Assembly (NCBI RefSeq): GCF_025449335.1 | Contig: NZ_CP104883.1 | Coordinates: forward strand, 2,782,501-2,846,500 | From: Bartonella sp. HY328 | Lineage (GTDB): Bacteria > Pseudomonadota > Alphaproteobacteria > Rhizobiales > Rhizobiaceae | DNA: 64,000 bases | Reading direction: 5' to 3' | Shown here: positions 26,475-36,360 of the stretch, in pieces | How the letters are laid out: every line of letters begins with the position of its first letter | Position numbering within the stretch: the first letter of the stretch is position 1 | Made by a program: the position numbers and the translations under genes | The notes under the pieces: model-generated | What the model was told of the DNA's origin: nothing | Databases searched by the model: none | What the model saw: the letters and a program-made list of their open reading frames with translations, nothing else

Positions 26475-26670
26475 TGCATTTTCCTTTCTTTTAATGGCTT
26501 TATGATGATCAAGTTACAAGATGTGTTATATTGCTTTGATTAAAGACCAATTTGAGATGAAACGGCGTTTTTATAATGGCAAGTTACAATTTTTTGGATT
26601 GGTGGTAAATAATTGGTTAATTTTTGCCAGGCCAATTGATAGTAAAATTGCAGTTTTTTTGGGGGATCTT

Positions 26671-27555
26671 ATGAGCAAGCAAAATCAAAGCGTGTTGAGA
26701 CTGGTATTTCCTCAGTGGCAGGGTGGTAATTATTCAGCCTATCAGATGGGAAGTGCTTTGCTAAATTTTTTAGCGCCGCAGCCAAGTTTTGCGGTGGAGC
26801 AAGTTAATGTCATTAGTGATAATGAACAATCGCCATTGCTGGTTGAAAATGGAATTATCGGGCGCGAAGTTTTATTAAAACAAGCCGATGAAGCGCGCCA
26901 AAAAATAGACAAGCATCAACCGAAAAAAATAGTCATTCTTGGTGGAGATTGTTTGGTTGATCTGGTTCCTTTTGCTTATTTAAACGAAATTTATAATGGT
27001 GATCTTGCGGTACTTTGGCTTGATGCCCACCCTGATGTTATGACGCCAGAGGTTTTTCACAATGCCCATGCTATGGTTCTTGGCAATCTTTTGGGTAAGG
27101 GTGATGAAGATTTTGTCAAACGTGTCAAGCAACCATTAAAGCCAGAAAATGTCATGTTTGCAGGTCTTGGTAAAACCTTGCCATTTGAAACGGATTTTAT
27201 CCATCTGCATAATTTAAAAATTGCTAGCGCCAGTGCTTTAAAAGCATCAAGTGACAGCGTGATTGATTGGCTAGGCTCAATTAACGCTAAATATTTGGCC
27301 GTGCATTTTAATCTTGATGTTTTGGATGTCAAAAAGTTCCATTCAATTTATTTTGGCAATCCAGATGCTGCGAGCGGTGATTTTGATGACATTACGCAAG
27401 GTGAAATGTATTTGCCAGATATAGTACGATTGTTGCGTGATGTTTCTGCACATGTAGATATTGTTGGACTTGGTATTACTGAATATTTGCCATGGGATGC
27501 TATCGCCCTTAAAGATGTTTTGGCAAAACTACCAATTTTGCGTGATGGCGGCTAG
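26671..27555 (+). CDS. Arginase/ureohydrolase family protein
   Basis: About 294 residues from the ATG at 26671, which has GGGGGAT before it; an open frame 150 bases longer exists but has atypical sequence and no ribosome site. The metal-binding ureohydrolase motifs are GGDC (usually GGDH), WLDAHPD, and FNLDVLD. The first His ligand is therefore a Cys, a variant seen in some non-arginase members. The substrate is unknown, and arginase or agmatinase activity should not be assumed. It is followed after 120 bases by the Aas fusion gene. Confidence 0.83.
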   Translation: MSKQNQSVLRLVFPQWQGGNYSAYQMGSALLNFLAPQPSFAVEQVNVISDNEQSPLLVENGIIGREVLLKQADEARQKIDKHQPKKIVILGGDCLVDLVPFAYLNEIYNGDLAVLWLDAHPDVMTPEVFHNAHAMVLGNLLGKGDEDFVKRVKQPLKPENVMFAGLGKTLPFETDFIHLHNLKIASASALKASSDSVIDWLGSINAKYLAVHFNLDVLDVKKFHSIYFGNPDAASGDFDDITQGEMYLPDIVRLLRDVSAHVDIVGLGITEYLPWDAIALKDVLAKLPILRDGG

Positions 27556-27677
27556 CGGGGTAATCTTTCAAAAAAAACGATATTAAAAATAATTTTGAAC
27601 GATGTTCACTTTTTTCTTGCTTAACAAAATAACCCAAGCTATAGTGAGCTAAGTTCATTTTAAGACGGGAGTTTAAC

Positions 27678-30600
27678 ATGACGAGCGTAAGCGACAAAGA
27701 AGGCTTAGGTGCCGCAGGTGGCGAACAGGGTAGCTCGCAAAAGGGCACGGCTGAAACAACACTACAAGTAGAAAGTGTTGAGGCGGTCATGGTGCAGGGC
27801 CAAGCGGAAGGCAATCAAAATGGCGATACCCACAAGGTTGCTCGTCAATCCTTTAGTCAAATAGAAGGTGAATTTTCCGATAATCCACCAATTGCCAATT
27901 TGTTAACATCCCGCCGGTTTGGGCCTTTATTTGGGGCGCAATTCTTCTCAGCCTTTAATGATAATTTTTTAAAAGTTAGCCTAGGCTTGTTCATTACTGT
28001 AACGCTTGCCAGTGAATCAAGTGAGTCGCTCAACACGTTAGGGACAGCTATCTTCATGCTGCCTTTTTTATTATTTTCAGCAACGGGCGGCGAATTAGCT
28101 GATCGCTTTGATAAAGCACGTCTTGCACGGTTTTATAAATTAATCGAAATATTTGTTGCCGCTGGCGCAGCATTGGGACTCATCTTAGGCTCAGTACCCA
28201 TTTTAATGGTTGCTTTATTTATGTTTGGTGTTGGGTCTGCTTTATTTGGTCCGATTAAATATGCAGTTTTACCAGAGCAAATTGCCCGTACCGATTTACC
28301 CAAAGCAAATGGTTGGGTGGAAGCTGCAACCTTTATTGCAATCCTTGCAGGCTCCGTACTTGCCGATTTTAGTTCTTCTGGTGGTCACGGTTCATCCTAT
28401 CTCACTGCAACTTTGATGATTGTTTTCGCGCTATTAGGTTGGATATGCTGCTGTTTTATGCCTTACCATGGCGCTGCTAAAGCAGATCTAAAAATAGATA
28501 AGAACTTTGTGCGCACTACAGGTCGCCTGCTGCGCGAACTTAGCCGTGAACGTAAATTATTCACCGTATCTTTGATGATTTCTTGGTTCTGGTTGATTGG
28601 TGCTGTTTTAGTACCCATGACCCTAGTTTTTGGTAAGCAGCTTGGTCAATTTGCCCATAGCAGCTCCTTCTTTCTTGCGGTTTTTGCCATATCCATTGCT
28701 ATTGGCTCAGCTATGGCTGTTTGGGCGTCAGCTGGTCGTATTGTTCTTTTGCAATCGGTGTTTGGCAGTATTGTCTGTGCCTTTGCTCTTCTTGATGCTA
28801 GTTTTACCGTTAACGGCATGGGAACCGATCAAAAAATCCTCACTTATAGTGAATTTTTTATGGTTCCTGGTACAATCCGTTTGGCCTTTGATCTTGCTTT
28901 TACCGCTATCGGTGGCGCATTCCTTGTCGTGCCGGGTTTTGCGGCTCTTCAAGCATGGAGCGCACCACAAAGTCGTGCCCGTGTTATTGCGGCTAACAAT
29001 GTGCTGAACTCTGGCATCATGGTTATTGGTGCGCTGATCATTGCTTTTGTGCAAAGCGGCAAGGTATTTTCAGTGCAATTATTTACCGGTGCATCCGAGC
29101 ATAGCGTATTGATAGGCTTATCAATTGCCTCATTCATCGCGTCATTTTTTATGTTGCGTTTTTTGCCAACAAATCCATTTCGCGACTTTATCACTATTTT
29201 ATTCCGTGCTTTTTTCCGTCTTGAAGTTAAAGGACTTGAAAACCTCAAAAATGCTGGTGAGACACCTATTCTTGCCCTTAATCACGTATCATTTTTAGAT
29301 GGCTTATTGGCGCTTGCTATTACCGATAATACTATGCGTGCGCCAGCTTTCGCTATTAATTCAGTTATCGCACGCCGTTGGTGGATCCGCCCATTCTTAA
29401 AATATATGAACGCATTTCCAATGGATCCAACTCGCCCCTTGGCAGCCCGTAGCCTCATTCGTGCAGTTAAAAATGGCTCCCCACTGGTTATTTTCCCTGA
29501 AGGCCGGATTACTGTTACTGGTAGTTTGATGAAGGTTTATGATGGCGCGGCAATGGTTGCAGACCGCACCAATGCTAAGGTTGTACCGATTAAAATTGAT
29601 GGATTGGAACGCACTTTCTTCTCACGCCTTTCTGGCATTGCTGTACGCCGCCAATTTTTCCCTAAAGTGCGCGTAACAATTACAGCACCGGTTGAATTGG
29701 AACTTGATCCTAAGCTAAAATCTCGCGCTCGCCGTCATGCTGCCGGCAATGAATTATACCGCATCATGTCCGATCTTGTTTTTGCAACCTCAGGCCATGA
29801 TGGCACCGTGTTGGATGCTTTGGTAAAAGCTGGTAAAGATTATGGTATGGGCCATGATGCGATTGAAGATCCAATGCGTGGTTTGATGAGTTATGGCCGC
29901 ATGCTTACCGCTATCCGCGCCCTTGCCAAGCCCCTTGCCAAGCATTTGGCAAAAGACAGCAATGTTGGTTTAATGATGCCAAACTCCAATGCTGCGGCAA
30001 TTGCTTTCTTTGCCTTGCAATCTGCCGGTAAAGTGCCTGCTATGATGAATTTTTCAGCCGGTCTTTCAACTTTAACCTATGCAACAACAGCCGCTGAAAT
30101 TAAAACAATCATCACATCGCGGGTATTCCTTCGCCAAGCACGCTTAGAGGAACTTGCTGAAAGCTTAAAAGCCGTCAATATCCGCTTTGTGTTTTTGGAA
30201 GATATGGCGAAAGAAATCAATTATTTGGCAAAAATAACCGCTATGGTGATGAAAACACGTCCTTTGGTTAAAAACCGCCAGCATCATGACCCTGCAGCTA
30301 TCCTTTATACATCGGGTTCAGAGGGTACACCAAAAGGTGTGGTATTATCTCATGGCAATATGTTATCGAATGTTGCACAAGCCGCAGCACGGGTCGATTT
30401 TAACAGTGCTGATCGTCTTTTCAATGTTTTGCCAATGTTCCATTCTTTTGGTTTGACTGCGGGTACTGTTTTGCCATTAACATCGGGGGTTCCTGTTTAC
30501 TTTTACCCATCACCCTTGCATTATCGCATCATTCCAGAAGCGATTTATTCATCAAATGCAACAATTATCTTTGGTACCGATACATTCTTGAATGGTTATG

Positions 30601-31307
30601 GTCGCAATGCCCATCCTTATGATTTTCGCTCAATCCGTTATTGTTTTGCAGGTGCAGAGCCAGTAAAATCGACAACCCGCGAAATGATGATGAATAAATT
30701 TGGCATTCGCGTGCTTGAAGGTTATGGCGTAACTGAAACGTCACCTGTTTTAGCACTTAACACCCCTATGTATAATAAGCCAGGAACGGTTGGTAAATTA
30801 TTGCCTGCAATCACTCCGCGCCTTGAAGCGGTTGAAGGTGTTGATAATGGCGGCCGCTTATTTGTTTACGGCCCAAATGTCATGGCTGGCTATTTACGGG
30901 TTGAAAAGCCCGGCATTATTGAGCCACCTGTTGATGGTTGGCATGATACAGGCGATATCGTCAATATTGATGATGAAGGTTTTGTTACCATTCTTGGCCG
31001 CGCGAAACGCTTTGCAAAGGTAGGCGGTGAAATGGTTTCCCTATCGGCGGTTGAAGCAATGGCTTCGCGTGCTTTCCCTGGCGTTATGTTGGGTGTTGTG
31101 ACCTTAAGCGATCCTAAAAAAGGCGAGCGTATCGTGCTCGTTAGTGAAGAAGAACAAGTCACGCGCCCTGATTTATTAAAGCTTGCACGTGCGGAAGGCA
31201 TCCCTGAACTCTTTGTGCCATCGCGGATCATCTATGCAAAGTTACCCTTGCTTGGCACTGGTAAAATCGACTATCCAGCCTTGAAAAAAATGGTCGAACA
31301 AGCGTAA
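27678..31307 (+). CDS. aas: Fused lysophospholipid transporter / acyl-ACP synthetase / 2-acylglycerophosphoethanolamine acyltransferase (LplT-Aas)
   Basis: A 1209-residue three-domain protein for remodelling of lysophospholipids. Residues 1-65 are a Gly/Glu-rich extension. An MFS transporter domain (about 70-490) resembles LplT. A PlsC-type acyltransferase (about 500-700) carries the HxxxxD motif NHVSFLDG (near 535-542) and FPEGR. An AMP-forming acyl-ACP synthetase (about 720-1205) carries YTSGSEGTPKG (near 876) and the HDTGDI segment (near 1089). In E. coli these functions are two proteins (LplT and Aas); fusion is common in Rhizobiales. GGGAG precedes the ATG. It acts at the inner membrane. 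Confidence 0.93.
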   Translation: MTSVSDKEGLGAAGGEQGSSQKGTAETTLQVESVEAVMVQGQAEGNQNGDTHKVARQSFSQIEGEFSDNPPIANLLTSRRFGPLFGAQFFSAFNDNFLKVSLGLFITVTLASESSESLNTLGTAIFMLPFLLFSATGGELADRFDKARLARFYKLIEIFVAAGAALGLILGSVPILMVALFMFGVGSALFGPIKYAVLPEQIARTDLPKANGWVEAATFIAILAGSVLADFSSSGGHGSSYLTATLMIVFALLGWICCCFMPYHGAAKADLKIDKNFVRTTGRLLRELSRERKLFTVSLMISWFWLIGAVLVPMTLVFGKQLGQFAHSSSFFLAVFAISIAIGSAMAVWASAGRIVLLQSVFGSIVCAFALLDASFTVNGMGTDQKILTYSEFFMVPGTIRLAFDLAFTAIGGAFLVVPGFAALQAWSAPQSRARVIAANNVLNSGIMVIGALIIAFVQSGKVFSVQLFTGASEHSVLIGLSIASFIASFFMLRFLPTNPFRDFITILFRAFFRLEVKGLENLKNAGETPILALNHVSFLDGLLALAITDNTMRAPAFAINSVIARRWWIRPFLKYMNAFPMDPTRPLAARSLIRAVKNGSPLVIFPEGRITVTGSLMKVYDGAAMVADRTNAKVVPIKIDGLERTFFSRLSGIAVRRQFFPKVRVTITAPVELELDPKLKSRARRHAAGNELYRIMSDLVFATSGHDGTVLDALVKAGKDYGMGHDAIEDPMRGLMSYGRMLTAIRALAKPLAKHLAKDSNVGLMMPNSNAAAIAFFALQSAGKVPAMMNFSAGLSTLTYATTAAEIKTIITSRVFLRQARLEELAESLKAVNIRFVFLEDMAKEINYLAKITAMVMKTRPLVKNRQHHDPAAILYTSGSEGTPKGVVLSHGNMLSNVAQAAARVDFNSADRLFNVLPMFHSFGLTAGTVLPLTSGVPVYFYPSPLHYRIIPEAIYSSNATIIFGTDTFLNGYGRNAHPYDFRSIRYCFAGAEPVKSTTREMMMNKFGIRVLEGYGVTETSPVLALNTPMYNKPGTVGKLLPAITPRLEAVEGVDNGGRLFVYGPNVMAGYLRVEKPGIIEPPVDGWHDTGDIVNIDDEGFVTILGRAKRFAKVGGEMVSLSAVEAMASRAFPGVMLGVVTLSDPKKGERIVLVSEEEQVTRPDLLKLARAEGIPELFVPSRIIYAKLPLLGTGKIDYPALKKMVEQA

Positions 31308-31339
31308 ACTAAACCGTTTTATTCATTAAATTTAAAAAT

Positions 31340-31376
31340 AAAATGGCCGGAACCTTAAAGGTACCGGCCATTTTTA
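31340..31376. terminator. Bidirectional terminator between aas and the small lipoprotein gene
   Basis: Stem AATGGCCGG (31342-31350) with CCGGCCATT (31364-31372), T run after and A run before, so it can serve the plus-strand aas gene and the converging minus-strand gene. Confidence 0.85.
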
Positions 31377-31414
31377 ATTACCTTAAATCTATTAGTTTAA
31401 AAAACTAATAAAAT

Positions 31415-31699
31415 TTACTTCGCCATGTCGATTATTTCTTTGGCGGTCTTGCCATTTAGCTTTTCTTTCAAAGCTTCAAGAGTTTTTTCTTGATCGCCAG
31501 CATTTGCCATAGCAAGATTTATGCTAATTGCAACAACAGCATTTTTCAATTTTGTAGCATCTTCTGGAGAAAGTTTCTTTGACATTTCATCAAGTGACTG
31601 TTCCATTTTTTCATTTGTACTCATATCTGCTTTTGGCTCACCGCTACCGCAAGCAGCAAGAGAAACAGTTAAAAGCAACATACATAATAGTTTTTTCAT
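31415..31699 (-). CDS. Small lipoprotein (DUF6694-like)
   Basis: A 94-residue lipoprotein with a signal peptide and lipobox LAAC (Cys about residue 17), followed by a helical charged domain (EKMEQSLDEMSKK ... EALKEKLNGKTAKEIIDMAK). The arrangement fits the DUF6694 family of small proteobacterial lipoproteins; function unknown. It converges on aas across a shared hairpin. Confidence 0.72.
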   Translation of the reverse strand: MKKLLCMLLLTVSLAACGSGEPKADMSTNEKMEQSLDEMSKKLSPEDATKLKNAVVAISINLAMANAGDQEKTLEALKEKLNGKTAKEIIDMAK

Positions 31700-32232
31700 T
31701 TTTTACCCTAACAATTTAATGGACCTATATTACCATCAATACATAAAAAACATTTTTAAATTTAAAGCAAGTTTATTGAACAATAATAACAAATTTTATC
31801 ACTATTTTTTAATTGGATCACAGCCAGCATCACTTTTAAAAGCATAATACTATAATAGATCTAAAATTACTTATAATATTATTAATTACTAATATTAAAT
31901 AGGAAACCAAACGACCTCATTTTTAAGACAAACAAGTTTGAATGAAATTAAGTAATGCTTCCTGTAGTTTAATCTAAAAAATCATCATGTGCGGCATATT
32001 TTATCGCTATCACTAAATAAATTTAGATAATTGCTTTTTGCAAAAGCAATTATGGAATCATCAAGTTATTAAAATACAGAAAATAAACACATGCTTATAA
32101 AAAAATCCGTTAGCCTTTTTAAGGTAACGGATTTAATTAAATCAAGAACTACAGAAATTCTTATTACTACTCACAATATAAAAAACATACGAATAGCTAA
32201 ACATTAAAGTATTTAAATATTTGATAGCTGAT
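31700..32232. other. Non-coding region with a 27-bp dyad and a terminator
   Basis: About 530 bases between two minus-strand genes. It contains a near-perfect hairpin at 32027-32053 (12-bp arms, 3-base loop) and the minus-strand terminator at 32096-32134. No gene is supported. Confidence 0.5.
32096..32134 (-). terminator. Rho-independent terminator for the YqjD-like gene
   Basis: Stem AAATCCGTTA (32103-32112) with TAACGGATTT (32125-32134). The A run at the low end becomes a T tract on the minus strand. Confidence 0.7.
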
Positions 32233-32523
32233 TTAGCGGCGTGTCCAAAAAAATGCTCCAGCCAAAAAGCCTATAGCGGCAACAACGACCAAAGTTGTTT
32301 TTGGATTTTCTTTCACCTTGTCGCGCATTACTAGGGCTTGATCTGCAACTTCATGAGCTGCTCTACGGCCATGTTGGCGCAAACGCTCGCCAAATTCATG
32401 GGCATTATCAAGAAGATGCATGTCTTTGCTTTTTTGGGTAAGCACATTTAGCTCTTCGCGCAAACTGGAAATGTGTTTTTTTAATTTTTCAACTTCGGAT
32501 TGTTCACGTTCAAAGATACTCAT
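32233..32523 (-). CDS. YqjD/ElaB (DUF883)-like membrane-anchored protein
   Basis: A 96-residue protein: an amphipathic coiled-coil N-terminal part (about 1-45), a basic middle, and a C-terminal membrane helix ending GFLAGAFFWTRR, the hallmark of the ElaB/YqjD family. In E. coli these tail-anchored proteins bind ribosomes in stationary phase. It is a single gene with its own terminator. Confidence 0.8.
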   Translation of the reverse strand: MSIFEREQSEVEKLKKHISSLREELNVLTQKSKDMHLLDNAHEFGERLRQHGRRAAHEVADQALVMRDKVKENPKTTLVVVAAIGFLAGAFFWTRR

Positions 32524-32916
32524 TGCAATCTCCTAAATAAATAATGGTATCTTAACAATGTGGGGTGGAACAAGGCAGTTGGCAAGGGCGAGTAAGTCGT
32601 CCTTTAATAACAAATTGTTTACAAACTGGTCGACTCATATAAAGTTACCCAAAGGACATATTTTTCGTAATTTTCTCTCAAAATGAGACATAATTTTAAC
32701 TGTTTTGCAAAAAACGCCACCAAACTTCACATATTTTTGTTTTTTTTAACATGAAAATGGTGCAAACTCATTGATTGAAACTACGTATCTGTTATGAACA
32801 GCCCCCAATATATGCACGCAAACAGTAAATTAAATTTACTTTAACGCTTAAATGATGCGCCTTTAATAAGCGCTGAAAATAGATTTCATCATTTAAGCAA
32901 TTAGGAAAATGATATT
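32524..32916. other. Promoter region upstream of livH
   Basis: About 390 bases between divergent genes. It holds a 17-bp perfect palindrome at 32824-32840 (AGTAAATT-A-AATTTACT), about 77 bases before livH and a candidate regulator site. No gene seen. Confidence 0.5.
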
Positions 32917-33831
32917 ATGGATTATGATCTCTTCTTTCAGGTTTTAATAAACGGCCTTGCCCTCGGTGCCATTTATGGCTTGATTGCTATTGGTTATACC
33001 ATGGTTTACGGCATTTTAGGCATGATCAATTTTTCCCATGGCGATGTCTTTATGGTAAGTGCCTTTATCGCGCTTATCGCTTTTATGCTTTTTGCATTAT
33101 TGCCAACCGCAGTTCCCATCTTGCTGGCGCTTATTCTTATTATGATTATCGGGGTTATCTTTACCTCGGCTTGGAGTTGGACGATTGAGCGGGTTGCTTA
33201 CCGGCCGTTGCGCGGCTCATTTCGCCTTGCGCCACTTATTACTGCAATTGGTATGTCGATTGTTTTAAAGAATTTCGTACCAGTCTTTCAAGGTCAGCGT
33301 CCAAAATCACTCCAAGATGTCATTTCAGGCGGAATACTTATCCCCGGTACTAACGTAACTTTGCAGTTTAAACAAATAATGGTATTTGCTACCACCATCA
33401 TTTTATTGGCTGTTTTTACTTATATCGTCACCAAAACATCGATTGGTCGCGCACAGCGCGCTTGTGCACAAGATGCAAAAATGGCCTCGCTTTTAGGTAT
33501 TAATGTTGACCGTACCATTTCTATGACCTTTATTATGGGCGGAGCATTGGCGGCAGTAGCTGGCGCTATCTTCTTATCCTATTATAATTATGTTTCCGCT
33601 GCTGATGGCTTTATTCCCGGCATTAAAGCCTTTACAGCTGCTGTTCTAGGCGGCATTGGCTCGCTCAATGGTGCGGTTTTAGGCGGCATTCTTATTGCCC
33701 TTGTTGAAGTATTTTGGGCCGCCTATGTCAATCCTGCCTATAAGGATGTTGCAGCTTTTAGCGTGCTTATTATTGTTTTAATTTTCATGCCAACTGGTTT
33801 ACTTGGCCGCGCAGATGTGGAGAAAGTATAG
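32917..33831 (+). CDS. livH: Branched-chain amino acid ABC transporter permease LivH
   Basis: A 304-residue inner-membrane permease, one of two forming the channel. It begins with the family's LINGLALGAIYGLIAIGYTMVYGIL and has GIKAFTAAVLGGIGSLNGAVLGG near the C-terminus, the motif that contacts the ATPases, with eight or so hydrophobic segments. First gene of livH-M-G-F. Substrates of the family are leucine, isoleucine, valine or other amino acids and amides. Confidence 0.94.
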   Translation: MDYDLFFQVLINGLALGAIYGLIAIGYTMVYGILGMINFSHGDVFMVSAFIALIAFMLFALLPTAVPILLALILIMIIGVIFTSAWSWTIERVAYRPLRGSFRLAPLITAIGMSIVLKNFVPVFQGQRPKSLQDVISGGILIPGTNVTLQFKQIMVFATTIILLAVFTYIVTKTSIGRAQRACAQDAKMASLLGINVDRTISMTFIMGGALAAVAGAIFLSYYNYVSAADGFIPGIKAFTAAVLGGIGSLNGAVLGGILIALVEVFWAAYVNPAYKDVAAFSVLIIVLIFMPTGLLGRADVEKV

Positions 33832-33832
33832 C

Positions 33833-35416
33833 ATGTCCACAACAACGCTTTCCAATAGTAATCAAGGTCTTGTCACATCAAATGATACTCCAAGCCGTTT
33901 ACCAACTGCTATCAAACAAGGCTTTGTTACAGGTGCAATAACTCTTGCTCTTTTCTTGTTTATTATTGGCTTTAGGGCAGATTATAATCTTTCCAACGAA
34001 ATGATATTAACACCACAATTGGGCTATTTGTTCAATTATGTTTTAATTGCCGCATTTGGTCGCTTTGCCTTTGTTCTTTTTGGCGGCGGTTTACGTGGCT
34101 TTACTGCCGCCATTATTCCAACCGTTGCTCTTTTTGTTGGCTATCGCTCATGGCTTTGGTATATGGAAGCCAGCGAAAAAGGCACCTATGTCTTAAGCGA
34201 TCAAGCAAGCCATTTACTCACCACTGCCATAGTAACACTTATTATTGTTGCGCTATTAACCCTCTTTGACTATTTTTCAAAATCTCGCAATTTGGCAGTA
34301 AGTATTGGTAATGCAATTCCCAAAAGCTTTATTCGTGCCCTACCGATTGTCTTCTTTGCTTTTTTAATTGTCTATCCCGTCATTGTTATTTTGGGCGTTG
34401 ATAACCTTAAAATGTCACAAAAGTGGCTTGATAATTATGGTTATTATATTTTGATCTATATCATTCTCGCATGGGGCCTTAACATTGTTGTCGGTTTTGC
34501 TGGCCTCCTTGATCTCGGCTATGTCGCGTTTTACGCAGTAGGTGCCTATACGGTAGCCCTTCTTGGCAATCATTTTGGTTTTTCTTTTTGGCTTTGTCTA
34601 CCACTTGCTGGTATTTTGGCGGCTTTATGGGGCATGATGCTTGGTTTTCCAGTCTTGCGGCTAAAAGGCGATTACCTTGCCATCGTCACCCTTGCTTTTG
34701 GTGAAATTATCCGCATTGTCCTACAAAATTGGGAGACCGTCACCGGCGGCGCACAAGGCCTTAACGTATCGGCTCAAATAACATTTTTCGGTATATCCTT
34801 TAAAAGTGGCAAAGGCAATTTTGCTGATATATTCGGCCTTGCCCATAGCCCAGCTTACTTAAAAATTTTCCTATATTATATTGTGCTTGCAGTTGTTATT
34901 GCTATGGCAGTTTTTATAACGCGCTTGCGCAAAATGCCAATAGGACGCGCATGGGAAGCGTTGCGCGAGGATGAAATCGCGTGCCGCTCACTAGGTATCA
35001 ATCTTGTCACCACAAAATTATCCGCCTTTGCATCCGGTGCGTTTTTTGGTGGACTTGCTGGTGTATTTTTTGCGCAACGCCAAGGCTCTGTAGATTACAC
35101 AAGTTTCACCTTTGATGAATCAGCTATGATTTTGGCAGTTGTCGTTCTTGGTGGCATGGGGTCACTACGCGGTATCGCCATTGCTGCTATCATCATGATT
35201 GGCGGCGCGGAAGCTTTACGCGAAATCCCCTCCTTGCAAATGATTTTTGGCCCCGGTTTTGAGCCTGTTCATTATCGCATGTTGTGGTTTGGCCTTGCCA
35301 TGGTCTTTATTATGATTTGGCGGCCGCGCGGCTTTGTTAGCGGACGCGAACCAAGTGCCTATTTAAAAGAAAAGAAAAATATTTCTGGCAACTTTACCAG
35401 CGAGGGAAATGGTTGA
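33833..35416 (+). CDS. livM: Branched-chain amino acid ABC transporter permease LivM
   Basis: About 527 residues, with extra N-terminal membrane segments before the typical LivM core (from about residue 190). Core signatures are GLLDLGYVAFYAVGAY and FDESAMILAVVVLGGMGSLRG. The ATG at 33833 follows livH directly, one base after its stop, preceded by GAGAAAG; a longer frame overlaps livH and is not used. The stop overlaps the livG start (TGATGA). Confidence 0.93.
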   Translation: MSTTTLSNSNQGLVTSNDTPSRLPTAIKQGFVTGAITLALFLFIIGFRADYNLSNEMILTPQLGYLFNYVLIAAFGRFAFVLFGGGLRGFTAAIIPTVALFVGYRSWLWYMEASEKGTYVLSDQASHLLTTAIVTLIIVALLTLFDYFSKSRNLAVSIGNAIPKSFIRALPIVFFAFLIVYPVIVILGVDNLKMSQKWLDNYGYYILIYIILAWGLNIVVGFAGLLDLGYVAFYAVGAYTVALLGNHFGFSFWLCLPLAGILAALWGMMLGFPVLRLKGDYLAIVTLAFGEIIRIVLQNWETVTGGAQGLNVSAQITFFGISFKSGKGNFADIFGLAHSPAYLKIFLYYIVLAVVIAMAVFITRLRKMPIGRAWEALREDEIACRSLGINLVTTKLSAFASGAFFGGLAGVFFAQRQGSVDYTSFTFDESAMILAVVVLGGMGSLRGIAIAAIIMIGGAEALREIPSLQMIFGPGFEPVHYRMLWFGLAMVFIMIWRPRGFVSGREPSAYLKEKKNISGNFTSEGNG

Positions 35417-36360
35417 TGAAAAATCTAGCAAAATCCCCACAGCAGGCACTGCACAAACAAGATGACATCATCCTTGATGTCAAGCATTTACGCATGGTTT
35501 TTGGCGGTATTGTAGCTATTAACGATTTGAGCTTTAGTGCAAAACGCGGCCAAATCACTGCGGTGATTGGACCAAATGGCGCGGGTAAAACCACGGTTTT
35601 TAACTGTATTACGGGTTTTTATCGTCCAACTGGCGGCATGGTATCAATGAGCCGCAAAAACGGAAAAACTTTGAAGCTAGAACGCCTTGCAGATTTTGAA
35701 ATTACCAAAAAGGCAAAAGTTGCCCGAACATTTCAAAATATCCGGCTTTTTTCCGGCCTGACCGTTCTTGAAAACTTGCTTGTTGCCCAACATAATAGTT
35801 TGATGCGTGCATCTGGCTTTACAATTGCAGGACTATTAGGCTTTAAATCCTATAAAAAAGCTGCCCAAGAAGCTATTGATAAAGCCGCCATTTGGCTTGA
35901 AAAAATCGATCTTCTTGACCGTGCTGATGATCCAGCAGGAGACTTGCCCTATGGCGACCAAAGGCGATTAGAAATTGCTCGCGCCATGTGCACCGAACCT
36001 GAGCTTTTATGCCTTGATGAACCCGCAGCTGGCTTAAACCCACGTGAGTCGCTTGAGCTTAATAAGCTGCTGCTTTCCATCAAAGCCGACTATAATACCA
36101 GTATTTTGCTTATTGAACATGACATGTCAGTGGTTATGGAAATTTCTGACCATGTTATTGTGCTGGAATATGGCTCAAAAATCTCTGATGGCCTACCAAT
36201 AGATGTGCAAAATGATCCAAAAGTCATTGCTGCGTATCTTGGTGTTGATGATGAAGAAATTGACGATCTTTTGGTTGATGGTGAAAATGACGACACAGAT
36301 GCGCTTGTCCACAAATTGATTGAAGAAAGTGATGAGACCACGAAAGATGCAGCAAGATGA
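35416..36360 (+). CDS. livG: Branched-chain amino acid ABC transporter ATPase LivG
   Basis: A 314-residue ATPase with Walker A GPNGAGKTT, a signature region (here LPYGDQRRLEIARAM rather than LSGGQ), Walker B CLDEPAAGLNP, and the H-loop LLIEHDM. The C-terminus is longer and acidic (DDEEIDDLLVDGENDDTD), beyond the standard LivG of about 255 residues. The ATG at 35416 shares a base with the livM stop. It overlaps livF by four bases. Confidence 0.92.
   Translation: MKNLAKSPQQALHKQDDIILDVKHLRMVFGGIVAINDLSFSAKRGQITAVIGPNGAGKTTVFNCITGFYRPTGGMVSMSRKNGKTLKLERLADFEITKKAKVARTFQNIRLFSGLTVLENLLVAQHNSLMRASGFTIAGLLGFKSYKKAAQEAIDKAAIWLEKIDLLDRADDPAGDLPYGDQRRLEIARAMCTEPELLCLDEPAAGLNPRESLELNKLLLSIKADYNTSILLIEHDMSVVMEISDHVIVLEYGSKISDGLPIDVQNDPKVIAAYLGVDDEEIDDLLVDGENDDTDALVHKLIEESDETTKDAAR

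Noticed and set aside
26521..26670. N-terminal extension of the ureohydrolase from an upstream ATG
   Set aside because: The added 50 residues have atypical sequence and the strong GGGGGAT ribosome site lies before the ATG at 26671.
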